A DNA stretch of 64,000 bases, taken from assembly GCA_017311315.1 (NCBI GenBank), contig CM029663.1:17035412-17099411 (forward strand), given 5' to 3'. The position numbers and the translations under genes are program-made. Under the pieces are notes generated by a model. It had not been told where the DNA came from and did no database searches. It saw only the letters and a list, made by a program, of their open reading frames with translations. Origin of the DNA: Dendrocalamus latiflorus. Lineage: Eukaryota > Streptophyta > Magnoliopsida > Poales > Poaceae. This document shows, in pieces, positions 21,956-33,070 of the stretch (position 1 is the first letter of the stretch; every line of letters begins with the position of its first letter).

Positions 21956-23440
21956 GGATCAAGGATAACCGACTAGAAGGGGTGAATAGGAGGTTCTAAA
22001 AATTCTTGTCTTCTAAAGCAATTGCCAAAATTTAGTCTAGCAAGATTTTAAAGCAATTCAAATCTACATAATACTAGTATGTCTAAGACACTACAAGTAC
22101 ATGTCTCTACAAGATTATCTCTAGCATAAATAAATATGACAATCACAATAATCATAATATGATAGAAATATAAGGACAAAATGAAGAGATAAAGAAATAA
22201 CCAATTAACACATGATGTTTTACTGTGGTGTTCGAAAATTTACTAGTTGCCCCTAATCAACTTGGACTGGCTCTATAAATTAAGCCTCAGCTCCTTAATC
22301 CACTAATGATTGTCCTTTCTCTGCTTTGAAGATGGTGGACACTAAACCACTGACAAGTCGGTGCTGGACTTCTTCACAACCTTCTTGAAGAAGTCATCGT
22401 ACAAGCTCCTGCTAAGCAGTCTAGGTGCCGACAAGCACTAAAAGTAATAAATCACAGCTTTGCTTCATGGCAATCAAGTGCCAAAAGAATCAATCTAAGA
22501 TGTATGCACTTGATTTTGGCTCAACCACGTCAAATGTGAAATTGAGGTGTGGAGTGAATGCTCAATGCTCAAGGATGTTCAAAAGAATCTCTTACGTATG
22601 TCCTTGAGCAGTTAGGGGAGTATTTATACCCCCACCAACCAAAACTAGTTGTTACAGGGCAATCCCTAAAAAAATTAGGGCGAGCAGAAGTACCACCGTT
22701 CATCGGCCGGTACTACCGCACCTGTTCTGACACAACAGTAATGGCTATTTTAGAGCTTTTGAATTACCCGTTGAAAGTCAGTGCGGTACTACCACCATTG
22801 TAATCATGGTAGTTTTGATATTCAAAAGTTTCAAAATTTTGGCGGAGTACTTCCGTTTGCTTTGAGGCCAAAAGTTGGCACTCTCTGGAAAAAACATACC
22901 GCCTGGATTTTTGAAGCTTTCGTAAACTAAAAGTACCATTCAATGGTTGCAGTACTACCGCTCTACAGTAATTCCGCTGTTGAAATTTTGGTACTTCCGT
23001 TTTTATAGAGAGACAAAGTGATTCCAAGGGTGCTCTCTGGAAAAAATGTACCGCTCATTTTGACAGAACTTTTGAAAAGCGGAAATACCGCCGTTTACAC
23101 TTTGATACTTCCGATTATACAGATAGAACATAGATTGGCTATCAATTTTAGTTTTAAGTGAATGCATGACCCTAAATTGATCCAAATAGCATAAGAATAT
23201 GCTATCAAGTTACTAGCTACGATCCCTCTTAATAGTACATCATTTATCCTATAATCCAATGTTCCACCCTTCTTCTAAGACCGATAAAAGCGAAAAGAGA
23301 TTCTAGTCTATTTATACTTTTGTCTTGAGCCACATTGATCTTCATTTTGACCCTTAGTGCGCATCTCACAATTATTTTAGGGAGTAAACCTTTTAAATAC
23401 TCAGTAAATATGTTAGTCCCATATTCACATATTGTCATTA
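21956..23440. repeat. LTR-retrotransposon-derived sequence with a recurring GGTACTACCGC-type word
   Basis: It begins with a purine-rich GACTAGAAGGGGTGAATAGG word, resembling the reverse complement of the CTATTCACCCCCCTTTAGTC word at 41.80 kb. Between 22,685 and 23,115 a word like (C)GGTACTACCGC or GTACTTCCG(T/C) occurs roughly ten times in either orientation. Such material is common in grass retroelement LTRs. No protein domain is visible. Confidence 0.35.
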
Positions 23441-23533
23441 ATTACCAAAACCATTTTTAGGGTCTAGATGCTTTCATCCGCACCCATCTTTCCCCTTCTC
23501 CACGTCAACCTCCCCAATCCCTGCACCCGAATC

Positions 23534-23556
23534 CTCTCTCTCTCTCTCTCTCTCTC
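23534..23556. repeat. (CT)n microsatellite
   Basis: About 11 uninterrupted CT units lie in a pyrimidine-rich tract that continues to GCGCCGCACC. Nothing nearby proves that it is a promoter. Confidence 0.9.
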
Positions 23557-24168
23557 GCGCCGCACCTTCCTTATCTCCTTTGTAATCGTCGCCACTGTCT
23601 ATGATCTCTGGTGACAAATTGCGGAGTCGTGCCACTCCCGTGAGCACCGTAGCTCCTCACATTGCCTCACCCCCTCCTCTCTCTCGGTAGCCAGATCCAT
23701 CGCGTACCATGCTCGCCTCCTCCTAAGCTCCAATGAGCTTCGACAAGCTCCTCCCCGCCACTCCTGGCCTCCTCTCGGTTCACCGATGCCGCCAAGAGCT
23801 CTGCCACCCCAGTGCCATCCTCGCCGACCGCTCCACCATGAGTCTACCGACGGAGTCGTCCCCTCACTGGAACACCCAGTTGCTGCCATCTTCTGTCTAT
23901 CGTCGACTACTCTCCGGCCATCTCTAGAAAACCCCGTGCCCACCAACGTATCACTCATATTGTCTTTCATTTGGGCACCTTGTCACTCACCACCGGCCAC
24001 CAGAGAGCTGGCGACCGCGGCCCTAAGCCGCCTCCATCATAGTCTTCTTTGACTACTACAACACTCTCCTCACGACCTCATTGTAGCCTCCGACTACTCT
24101 GTAGCCTCCGTCCACTCTGTAGATCTGACCTCATATAACCTTCGATCAATCATTGTAGTTTCAACCGC
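23557..24168. other. GC-rich stretch with no recognised gene
   Basis: Overlapping frames on both strands (for example 23,599-23,970 minus) show no motif and mirror each other, as expected from composition. It may be part of an element containing the antisense-ORF fragment that follows. Confidence 0.35.
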
Positions 24169-24269
24169 CTATAGTTTCAACCGAACACTGTAGCTTACAA
24201 CCATCTATAGTTTTGACCGAACCTTGTAGCTTACAACCACTTATAGTTTCGATCGAACCTTGAACCTTG
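24169..24269. repeat. 36-bp tandem repeat, about three units
   Basis: Units start (C/T)TATAGTTT at 24,169, 24,205 and 24,241, and continue with a (C/T)(A/G)A(C/T)CGAAC word. The first two end in TGTAGCTTACAACCA; the third diverges into CCTTGAACCTTGTAGCTC. Confidence 0.85.
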
Positions 24270-24289
24270 TAGCTCAATAGCGAGCACTA

Positions 24290-25510
24290 AGGCCTCCTCA
24301 CCCTCCAAGCGACTACGAGTTGCTCCTAAGTGTTTGCGTCATGGATCACCGTTTGGAGCACGGGTGATAGAGCCATCGTCTAAACAAAAAGCGCACCCAA
24401 TAAGACATCACGACCAAAGATGGACAAAGAGGCATCGTTCACCTCATAGGCCTTAAGGGCCCCGACGAGCAGCTTAGTCCCACACGACTGGAGCACCGTG
24501 CGATCCAGCGATGTGTCAGCACAATCCGCGAGGGCTCACATGGTGCGAAGTGCATTCGATCAAGGAATGAAGTTGCCAAGTGATAGCTAATGATGTTTAC
24601 TGCACGGCAACTTTGTCGGAGCCGATTGGGAAGCATCCTCCGCAAGAACTACAGCTCCACTGCTCCAAGTCGCTCCATCATTGAACGTTTGTATGATAGC
24701 CACTAGAGAAGGAGGGGTTGCTGTTGAGGGCAACAACGTCAAAGAACACAGCGGAGACAGCCTTGTGAAGTCCCGAGAACCAAAGGTAGACGGGAGTTCG
24801 GCATCGTCGGGGTGCGTGGTGCTTCACGCAGGGAGGTTATGGGCACAGAGTTCGTCACTTTGCCTAGGGGCCACTGCCTCTGAGTTGGAATCCTCCTCTA
24901 GGACATCCAAAGAAACATGTACCCTATGGATGATTGGCATAGAGGTAAAACTAGCACACTTCATCAGACAACCAGACGAGGCACTTAAGCCGGCCTCCAC
25001 CGCTGGCATTGGAGGTCTTAGTGTGGCTAAGTCTAGTTCCACAATACAGACCTCTGCCTCACCTTCAGTGTTGGTCCCAGGGTCATCTAGATGGTGGAGA
25101 CCATCCACACTATCCCAGTTGCCCCTCTCACTTCCTAGCTGCACCATCTTCGTTGTCGCTCAGCTCCACCAGGTTGGCCTCTGGCTCAAAGGGAGCAGGG
25201 GACAAAATAGGAATCACTATGATGAGGGGAGGCGAGTCTTCGTGCCCATCGGGGTCCTCGCGACCACCACCATTCTCGCCGTCACTTCCCTATGATTCGT
25301 GCATCTAACCGACACCAGCGGAGGGAATAGGACACTCAGGCACCTAAAGGCCCAAAGCTTCATAGACGCAGTTGATGTGGGGTTGTTCGATGTCGCGGCA
25401 ACCCAAAGGCTGTGTTCCTTTTGGAATATAGGTTTTGAGGAACAGGACCATGGCTCTCTCGATTGCCTCCAGCATAGTACTAAAAGATGTTCAAGGAGAA
25501 AATGCTAGAC
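24290..25510 (-). pseudogene. Antisense-ORF (Transposase_28-like) gypsy fragment C
   Basis: The nucleotide sequence parallels fragment A at 1.95-2.88 kb in the same orientation. GTTGAGGG(T/C)(G/A)ACAACGTCA occurs at 2,168 and 24,723. Matching stretches around 24,890-24,960 and 2,370-2,440 begin CTCCTC and share GGCAACACGGTACCC-like and ATTGG-ATAG words. AGGCTGT..TCCTTT lies at 2,832 and 25,406. The translation has no long open frame on the relevant strand and the N-terminal motifs seen in fragments A and B are missing, so it is a truncated relic. It shows that three copies of this family lie within 25 kb. Confidence 0.55.
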
Positions 25511-27500
25511 GCCGCGTGCGCTAAATGTTGAAACATGCAAAGAGTACAGAGGGTACTGGATTCGTAGGCCTCATGAGCTGGGTAAGGGGGCTCCAGAGCC
25601 TATCCTCATGGGCTGGCCCATCTTTATAACCCAGATTCGGGCCAAAGGGGACACGTAGAGCATGAAAAGCTCCTATGCCATGTGTACAATGCTAGCCGCA
25701 TGTGCCAAGGGCTAGTTTGTGAGGTGGGCATGGGAACCAAGGAGATTCAACACATGGAAGGAGACGAAGGCCATATGCGAAGTGTGTAAAGCTAAAGCAC
25801 AGGGCAAGAACCGAAGCCATCCTCGTCGACAAGCATGCTTGGGTTGGCCATGGCAGGGGTGCCAATATGGAAGGTGGAATGGCTCCGACAATAGCACGAG
25901 AAGAGCACACTGATGCATAGGGTCCGGCTGTAGTACCTGGAAGCACCACAAATGTAGCCATGATCTAGAAGCAACAAAATGAAGGCACACAACTTTACAA
26001 GCATCATCTCAAGCGGAGAAACATGGGAGAAAGGCAAGGGTCATGATGAGGCAAGTTTATGCATGTAGTGTGCCACTGGACTTGGCATTTCAAGTGGTGA
26101 TAGTCCTCAGAGCAAGCGTACGATCTTGCGCGATAAGTCATTGGGCATCATGGATTTCGCTGTAGTGGTTGCTTCGAGGAGAAGCACCGTGAAGACCGAC
26201 AGGGTGGCAATTGACAAAATTGTACATACCGGGTGGAGAGGAGGTTTGCAAAACCATGGTAGTAGTCTAAGTGGTTTAAGTCACGTCTTGGAGAATTGTG
26301 CATATTATCAGGCTATTGGAGCCATGTGGAAGTCACACTTTGCAAAGCATGCAAGTGTGTGTAAAATCTGTTTGTGTATGAGTTATCGTATTTTCCTATA
26401 TGTAAGTGGTTGCATCCACTACATGTGTGCAAATTGTTGGGGTTAGGTGGAGATGAGGAGTCTCCACTATATAAGTCCTTGTGTGGGTTGACAGAAAAAG
26501 GCTCTCTTGAGGTTGGAGAAAGGTTTGGGTTTATTTGTGTTGGAAGCTTTGTGTGTGATTTAGACTTAGAGATTTGCCTTCCATGATGGAGTGGTTGTAA
26601 AACATTCCTCTCAATGTGAAATGTACATCCAAACTTTGCCTAAGAGAGTTGCACCATGGATTTCTCCTTGTGTTTTTGATTTGCTTGGTTTTTCTTGTTT
26701 ATATTTCATATCCTCTTAATCTTTCTTGGTGCAAGGACATGTAAGGGGTGAAAATATCTCTTGGAAATCAGATCCCATCTATCTAGGCACTTTCTATTGA
26801 GAGTTCTTGTGATTGCCCGGTTTTGCTCAAAAGATAGGTGATTTTGGAGTTTTGAGAGCATTTTGACTTGACTTCGTGTTATGATCTATCTTGCTATGTC
26901 ATGTAAGAATCAATCTAAAGTCATCTAGATCATGAAGGATTCACGAGCAAGTGTAGATCGAAGTTTCCCTCTTTTGTCTGATTTTGGTGCAACCTTGTTT
27001 TAGATAAAGGTCAATAATTTGGCATTAATCTTCATGATTGGAATATGTTTCTAGCATACTATGGAGATTTGTACCAAGTTTCATTATGTTTGGATCAGTG
27101 GTTTAAGAGTTACCTATTTTATTGGTCATGAGCTGTGCTGGTTTTTGCCTTTGTTCGGTGAGTAGTCAAATCGCTATGACTCGAGCGTTCAGACCGCCCA
27201 TGCCCCATCAGAGGTCTAATAGCCCCCTGGCTGACGATCAGACGAGTGAGTCTAAAAGCCTCAGGTGATCTTGTGCCCTTTGGTTCTTAGTTTTAGTGAA
27301 GCTTGTGAGTTTATGTTTTTCGTTGCATTGTGTCATAGAATCATTTTTGGAGAAAAAGTGTGAAAGTAGAGTTCACCTTTGTTGCATTTTTGAACCAGTT
27401 GGTTGTTGATGCACACACAAACGAAAACTAGCTTACTGCCAAGCCCCTAAACAGCTCTAGCTCTAGGACACGGAGAGAGACCAACCGATCATCGCGCTAC
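25511..27500. other. Repeat-like sequence, probably LTR debris, no gene
   Basis: The stretch 26,420-27,420 has the texture of an LTR, AT-rich and non-coding. Its GACTCGAGCGTTCAGACCG and GGTCTAATAGCCCCC words and the frame at 26,126-26,446 have no recognised domain. I could not pair it with a second LTR or define its ends. Confidence 0.3.
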
Positions 27501-27507
27501 TATAGGG

Positions 27508-27727
27508 TAGGTTCTTTTGGACTATGGCTTATGGTTTACGGCTTAAATTTTTGAATTCTGATTATTCACGAGAGACAGTATGTAGAGAAAAATAGTCACA
27601 TACGATTCTGGACGGTACAGCTGAACTCAATGCACTTGTTACTATAATTTTTTTATTGACCCTATATTAAAAATATATTATTTAAAAATTAGTTATTACA
27701 GCATAAATTGAAAATGCAAAAGAAGGC
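27508..27727. repeat. MITE-like repeat, family II (copy 2)
   Basis: It starts TAGGTTCTTTTGGACTATGG and contains ACGAGAGACAGTATG, ATAGTCACATACGATT and ACAGCTGAACTCAATG, the reverse-complement counterparts of words at 6.06-6.13 kb. The right end is approximate. Confidence 0.5.
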
Positions 27728-27797
27728 ATCCATGTAAACCAAACAGGACAAAACAGTAGCTCGATCATAGACAACGAGAGAACCCGCGGTTTCTTTA

Positions 27798-28195
27798 GTG
27801 TGTTTGGTTGCCTGAATCTCCTTCGTCCTGGCTGGGTGGATCCGTATAATATGAGAAAGAGCCTGTTTGGTTGCCTGTATGAGTGGATGCAGTCTGCATG
27901 AGCGGATGCAAAAATACGCCCTCATCCTGGATGAGTGGATACGCTCAAAATGAGCTTCACTGGCCATCCTGGATGAGTTGATGCAGTGTATCTTATGCGA
28001 TCCTACGTGTCAGCATCTCAGGTTTGGTAGACTGCATCCGCTCATACAGGCAACCAAACAGCATCTCAGTTTTTTTTGCATCCGCTCATGCAACCTCACC
28101 AAACATCTTCTTTTTCTGAAATACGATTCCACTCAGCCTGCATCCACTCAGTCAAGATATACGATACAACCTCCATCCACGAACCAAACACACCC
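27798..28195. mobile_element. Harbinger-like MITE containing a second, nested copy
   Basis: The outer ends are GTGTGTTTGGTTGCCTG at the left and, read inwards from the right, GGGTGTGTTTGGTTCGTGG. TTA lies directly outside each end (27,795-27,797 and 28,196-28,198), as for PIF/Harbinger elements. Words such as GAGTGGATGCAG and GCATCCGCTCAT recur along its length. It encodes no protein. Confidence 0.6.
27863..28061. mobile_element. Inner nested MITE with about 30-bp inverted ends
   Basis: CTGTTTGGTTGCCTGTATGA at the left matches, almost base for base, the inward-read right end CTGTTTGGTTGCCTGTATGA. The arms continue through G(T/C)GGATGCAGTCT. It is a second copy of the outer element's family inserted inside it. 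The target duplication is not evident. Confidence 0.7.
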
Positions 28196-28204
28196 TTAAT
28201 GTTT

Positions 28205-28495
28205 CTTTTCGTTCGGATATGTTGGGTGCTGACTCGGAGTCGACGCGATGCAGCCGCGCGCCCCGGACTGGGCCGCGGCTATCGACCTGCACGTCGCCTA
28301 CACGGCGGCACGGCCGGAAGCAAGCGTCTCGGAACACTAATGGGCGCGCGTCGCGCGGCGACCCACCCACCCCCCCACGTGGTACAACTGTTGCTGGTCA
28401 GCCGCGTACAATGTCGCGACTAAGCTGCTCGCCGGGTCAACAGGATGACGGTATGCAGGTTGGCGTTTGGCGACGGGCCGACGACCATGACAATC
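28205..28495. other. GC-rich segment, no recognised gene
   Basis: Overlapping short frames (28,219-28,530 plus and 28,152-28,370 minus) have arginine-rich translations without motifs. The segment could be a remnant of unique sequence between MITEs. Confidence 0.3.
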
Positions 28496-28497
28496 TG

Positions 28498-28739
28498 GCC
28501 AGTTCTGTTTTTTTAAGCTGTTGTTTGTGATTTTTGACTGAAATTTTTAAATTTTAGACTGTTTGTAATAGAGATTACGAAGAGATACTCACTTATGATT
28601 TTGGCTGGTATAAATATTGAGCTTTTAATGTGTAGTACAAGTAACTTATAGATCCTGTCTTGAGAAAATATTTCGTTTAAAAGTTAGGTACTATAGCAAA
28701 AGCTAAAAGCTGCTTTTAGAAGCTGTAAAGAACATGCCC
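28498..28739. repeat. MITE-like repeat related to 17.63 kb
   Basis: It shares the order of words with 17,629-17,871: TTTTAG-CTGTT(T/C)GTAA, ACGAAG, TGG(C/T)TG(A/G)TATAAAT, TGTAGTA-AA-TAACTT(G/A)TAGATC and (A/T)TTTCGTTTAAAAG. It ends near GAACATGCCC. Confidence 0.5.
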
Positions 28740-28790
28740 TCTGTCTGACGCTAGATGGCTCGAATCCAGCTTCCAACTTGGAAAAAAATA

Positions 28791-28996
28791 GGTCTATTCC
28801 TTTGGGCTAGGCTTAATAGCTTTTATTTATACTTTTCAAGACGACAGCAAATGATGGAGACACCGATATAGATGGTGCACATGATTTTAAGCTCAAAAAA
28901 TCATTTAAAATTTTTTGAAAAGCTGTTTGAAAAAATTACATCATTTGTTTTGATTTCTAGAGATGTGGAAAACAAAAACCATCCAAAAGAACAGGC
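28791..28996. repeat. Short MITE with inverted GGCCTGTTCTTTTGG-like ends
   Basis: The left end GGTCTATTCCTTTGGGCTAGG and the inward-read right end GGCCTGTTCTTTTGGATGG align over about 19 bp. The interior carries the AAAATCATTTAAAATTTTTTGAAAA-type AT-rich palindromic core. No protein is encoded. Confidence 0.55.
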
Positions 28997-29108
28997 CAAA
29001 TGCCGTGGTAGCCAGCCCTGTTTCAAGGGTCTTTTTTGCCTACGGCACTGATGAATTCCTGGATTGCTCGTCTCGCTAAACTCTTTGTTTAGAATGACTA
29101 ATAGGATT

Positions 29109-29392
29109 GGCCCCGTTCGTTTCGGCTTCAGTTTTTGGCTTCTGATTTATTTTCCACTATTCATAAATTTCGTCTTTTTATGAACTTTTGGCTTTTTTTG
29201 AGCTTTTTTGCTGGTTCTTTTTTCCTGTATTTGTTTGCATTATACATGATGAGCTAATATATTTTTTCTATTTTTAATTTTTTTAAAATTTAATTATACT
29301 AAATAAGCCTCTGTCAGCTACAGTGTTTTTTCAACCAGCTACAGTGTTTTTCAACCATAAGCCACTCAAAAAAAGCCATATTGAACACAGCC
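29109..29392. repeat. AT-rich MITE-like repeat, family I (copy 5)
   Basis: The left end GGCCCCGTTCGTTTCGGCTT and the inward-read right end GGCTGTGTTCAATATGGCTT are imperfect inverted repeats. The interior matches 14,530-14,815 closely. This is the copy with the clearest ends, giving about 284 bp for the family. Confidence 0.6.
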
Positions 29393-29693
29393 TTAAGCTT
29401 CATTCATGCGTTAGTTAACTGATAATTGTCCTTTCCATATATCAGGATTGGAATTGTTATTTGTTTTTGCGAGGAGAATAAGGATTGTTAAGTTGCCAGT
29501 TCTTTTTGGCTTTTAGCCGTCTTTTGTTTTTGATTTCTTTCGACGATCGCTATTTATTAAACCAATAAATTACATTAAAACATTATAAGCTGCAGTCTAA
29601 AAAAAGAAGCCTCTGATATGTATAAGCCCTTTCGTTTTTGCAAATTTATTTTCACCGGGCCTATCCGACAAAACTATATGAAAGAATATAAGC

Positions 29694-29929
29694 TAGGTTC
29701 GCCTCCACTTTGGGTTTTGCTTTTCACTAAGTGCTACAGTAATGGGTTTTCAAACGGTGCATCTTTTTAAGGCAGAGTCTATAAGTCGATTGTAGTAAAC
29801 ACTGTACCAAATTCAACTATACCGGCTAAAATCACATGCAATTATTTTCATCATCGTATTATCTATTGTGAACAGCCAGAATTGAAAAACTATAAACTAA
29901 AAGGCACTGCAACTGCCAAAACGAACCTA
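29694..29929. repeat. MITE-like repeat with TAGGTTCG inverted ends
   Basis: TAGGTTCGCCTCCACTTTGG at the left is paired with inward-read TAGGTTCGTTTTGGCAGTTG at the right. The interior includes TACCAAATTCAACTATACC and CACATGCAATTATTTTCATC, diverged forms of the family II words at 6.06 and 27.6 kb. Confidence 0.6.
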
Positions 29930-29946
29930 CCCATAATACAAAATTA

Positions 29947-30178
29947 GAGCAAGGCTAATAATACAGCCTTCAGCTGGCTGTATGAACACTTACAACCTAC
30001 TTATCAGCCCATTCATATAGTAGTTTACAGCCAGCTGAAGGCTGTATGACCCACCCCTTTGTCTCACAAAGTTTCTTGGTTCTTGTGCTTCAGCTGGCTG
30101 TAAACTTACAACCCACCTCTCTTCTCTCTCCTCCACCTCAGCATACAGCCTACTAACAGCCTCTTATTATACTTGCTC
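29947..30178. mobile_element. Tourist MITE (PIF/Harbinger type), 232 bp
   Basis: TTA lies on both sides (29,944-29,946 and 30,179-30,181). The ends GAGCAAGGCTAATAATACAG and, read inwards, GAGCAAGTATAATAAGAGGC are imperfect inverted repeats. The interior holds three copies of CAGCTGGCTGTA(A/T) or its complement, giving internal hairpins. The 3-bp TTA duplication and GAGCA-type ends fit the Tourist group. Confidence 0.85.
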
Positions 30179-30181
30179 TTA

Positions 30182-30513
30182 GAGCAAGTTTAATAGTACA
30201 GATAGCTGCTACCTCCAATACATTTCCATGTCATCAAAAGATAATGATGCAGTCAACTCATACAATAAGCTGGCTATAAGTTGTCTCCACAAGAGCTCTC
30301 AATCATTTAATACATACATGAGTATTGATAATTTAATACATGCATGAGTTCTTTGGGTACATGCATGAATAATGCCTCTTTTCATGTGCTATAGCCTGAC
30401 TCTTGCATGGGAGTCGGCTTGGCTCTCTCTCTCCTTTTCTCTCCCCTCCACATAGGACTATACTGACATGAATTCCCTTATAGCTAGCACAGTCAGCATT
30501 ATTAAACTTGCTC
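30182..30513. mobile_element. Second Tourist MITE sharing the TTA of the first, 332 bp
   Basis: It starts GAGCAAGTTTAATAGTACAG directly after the TTA at 30,179-30,181 and ends with inward-read GAGCAAGTTTAATAATGCTG, followed by TTA at 30,514-30,516. Only one TTA separates the two elements. The ends resemble those of the first MITE, so the family is the same or closely related. Confidence 0.85.
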
Positions 30514-30868
30514 TTATGAGCGCAAACACAACCTCCAAACTAACGAAAACAAAAGTGCATCGTAGTTGTAGCCCACGGATGTGAACAAGTTGGACATTGA
30601 ATGTGACAAAATGCGGAACAGATAGTAAGATTTTTGTTATCCCAACAAAATCTAATCAGACAAAATGTGCAAACACTTCCCTTAAAAAATGCAAACACTA
30701 CTATACAAGTTCTATCTGTATCGAAACTGTTGGGCTTAAATCCATATATAGTATGTGTCGTTTGTCTCATTTTTACCTTATGTGCCTGCAGTTAAGTTGC
30801 ATCAACTAGTGATTTTGAAATACTAAGGCAAAACTTGGAGATTAGCATTGATTTAATCTTGATAAGAT

Positions 30869-31117
30869 TTGGCCCCATTCGGAACAAAGGAAAAATAGAG
30901 AAATTTTGTAGGATTGAAATCCTATGAAAAAAAATTCCTATGAGCCCCTTTTGAACAAATGAATGAGCTCCTAAAATTCTTATGAAATAGCTCAATCCAT
31001 AGAAAAGTTGGAAGAAATCATGTACTCTTTTCATGAAGCATCCAAATGGCACAATTAAACAATATGTGTTTTAGAATTCTAAAGGATTCAACTGGACATG
31101 CCACCTTAATTTCTATG
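30869..31117. repeat. Degenerate MITE-like sequence
   Basis: It is an AT-rich, non-coding stretch with imperfectly inverted words such as GGATTGAAATCCTATGA and TAGAATTCTAAAGGATTC. A shorter relative may lie at 38.02-38.15 kb, where CCTACTGAAATCCTATGGAA and AAAGGAATCCTACC occur. Ends are uncertain. Confidence 0.35.
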
Positions 31118-31220
31118 TTTTTCTATTCACGTTTTTTTTAATTTGTGCATTCACCACTTTAACTCTCGGTAAAGAAACGCTGGAGTTGGATTGGTGCATG
31201 GAACGTGGAACCATTATTTA

Positions 31221-31482
31221 GAGCATGTACAATGATATAGATAACGGTAATCTATAATACACCTTCGTATTATCTATAGACAAGATTAAAGACAATATAT
31301 ACAATGTGTTGTTTATATAGTTGTTTGTAATAGTCTCATACAATTAATATGTTATCTATATAGTTGTTTATACGATGATATAGACAGTAAAAAATTGTCT
31401 ATAATACCGTCTGTTAAATAGTAGATAATATCTTTCTCTCTCCTCCTTCTCTCCTCCACATCACCCAAAATTGTACATGCCC
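31221..31482. mobile_element. Third Tourist-type MITE, 262 bp
   Basis: The ends are GAGCATGTACAATGATATAG and, read inwards from the right, GGGCATGTACAATTTTGG. TTA flanks both sides (31,218-31,220 and 31,483-31,485). The interior is built of TATAGATA(A/G), TTGTCTATAATA and GTTGTTTAT(A/C) words. It is non-coding. Confidence 0.85.
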
Positions 31483-31859
31483 TTAAGCATGCCGAACTTC
31501 GCGTCACCCCACCATGGCCGCGTGGCACGCCCTACATCCGACATGTTTCTCTCGTTGCAAAGCGTCCCTACCCTACCATGGAAAATCCGAAGGAAACATC
31601 CAAATAAGTCTAGTTAAAATTCTGACGTGTTTAAATAGCCCCATCATGTAGGATGGCAATTGTGCCTAAGTGTCCACAGGTAAATACTCTAATAGAGTTG
31701 AGCATTGACCTTTCTTTGCCCATGTGCATGTAAATAGGGACAATCCTCTGCCCATCGGGTAGATGGATGTGGGAGTGGATGAGCTCCACTTGTTCCCGCT
31801 TCGTTTGTCTACCTAACATCTTTCTATGATAGATAGGCCTCTAGGGAAAGAACTATAAT

Positions 31860-33070
31860 ACTCCACGTCTCCATCCCAACCCCACTCGACCACCCTCGCC
31901 CCCCTTGTCCCTCCTCAAACCCAAATCACATCACCTCTCCCGCATCTGTCTCGCTCTCGCTCTCTCCCGACTCCCCCAAACCTTATAGTGCCGCACGACT
32001 GCACCGTGCCCTAGCCCAGACCAGAGTCCGCCATTGGCAAATCCTCTCAACCTCCTCCAGCTCCGGCATATCCTCTCAACCTCCTCCAGCTCCGGCATAT
32101 CCTCTCAACCTCCTCCAGCTCCGGCATACTCTCTCCTCTCTCTCGTGTTCTCTGTCCCTGACACACTCCCGTCACCAGGTTGCGGCGCCACGCCCCCACG
32201 CTTAAAAAAGTAGACGGTGCCATAGGAAAAGGCTAGCCTAAACCCTAAGGCTCATTTTTCACCTGTTCCGTTTCCCAAATCTCGATCTGGTGCTTATAAT
32301 TTGTGTTACCTCATATTTGCTTGTTATTAATTTTTTTATTAGATGGTAACGTCGGCAAAGTAGTAACCACCCTAGATGATCTCTGCAAGCCTCAATACTT
32401 CGCCCTCAACTTAGATCTGAATTGTGAAGTTGTTGTTTGAACCACTGATTTGTCATGTACTATGTGCTGAACTGATGGCTACTGTTTTAAGTGGTGATAG
32501 ATAAACAGGTATGCTCGCGGGCATCGGACACCGTAGGCGACAGACATAGGCGAGATTTCTTTGCCCAACGCTCTTTGTGGGCATGTCCGTAGATGAGAGA
32601 TTGGCTAGCGGACATAAGTATGAATGAGCATTACTCGTGCCTAACGTGCCCGATTGCGATGACTACTTGAACTGGCAATCTCGTGGTCGAATCGCATCTG
32701 TCCATCCAGGCGAAGCCGGAACCACCCTCATCTGGGCCGTTCAATAAGCGGGAACTACACGGGAAGGTGGGGCGCGTGACGCCAGCTGGCATTGTGGTGG
32801 GGGGGGGGGGTGTGCAAGCGCAACCTTATCCTTCCCCGATGCAACACCTTCCCTAGACGCGGTCCGCCGGATCCGCACCCACCGACGGGCCGCCAGCCCA
32901 CGCTGTCAGTGAGACGCGGTCCACGGAAGGCGTCGCGCACCGAGCCCAACCCCGGTGGAATATACGTGCGCGTCCTCCCCGACCTCCCTCTTCTCGCATT
33001 TCCCATTTCCATTCCGTTCCAAACTCGAAAACCCACCACCTCTCTCGTCTCGCCGTCTCTCTCAGATCAG
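31860..33070 (+). promoter_or_regulatory. Upstream region of the TPS gene
   Basis: No coding region is visible between the last MITE and the TPS start. The 32,960-33,060 stretch is pyrimidine-rich and follows a TATA-like GGAATATACGTG (about 32,954), so transcription may start near 32,980-33,000; this is inference. CT-rich, CCCTAG- and CTCCCC-rich DNA lies at 31,880-32,160. A G12 run is at 32,799-32,810. An unmapped 5'-leader intron cannot be excluded, because the sequence just before the ATG (TCGTTTCAG, 33,160-33,168) also looks like a splice acceptor. Confidence 0.4.
32041..32127. repeat. 29-bp tandem repeat, three units
   Basis: Units start ATCCTCTCAACCTCC at 32,041, 32,070 and 32,099 and are near identical through AGCTCCGGCAT. 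They lie about 1.1 kb before the TPS start. Confidence 0.95.
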
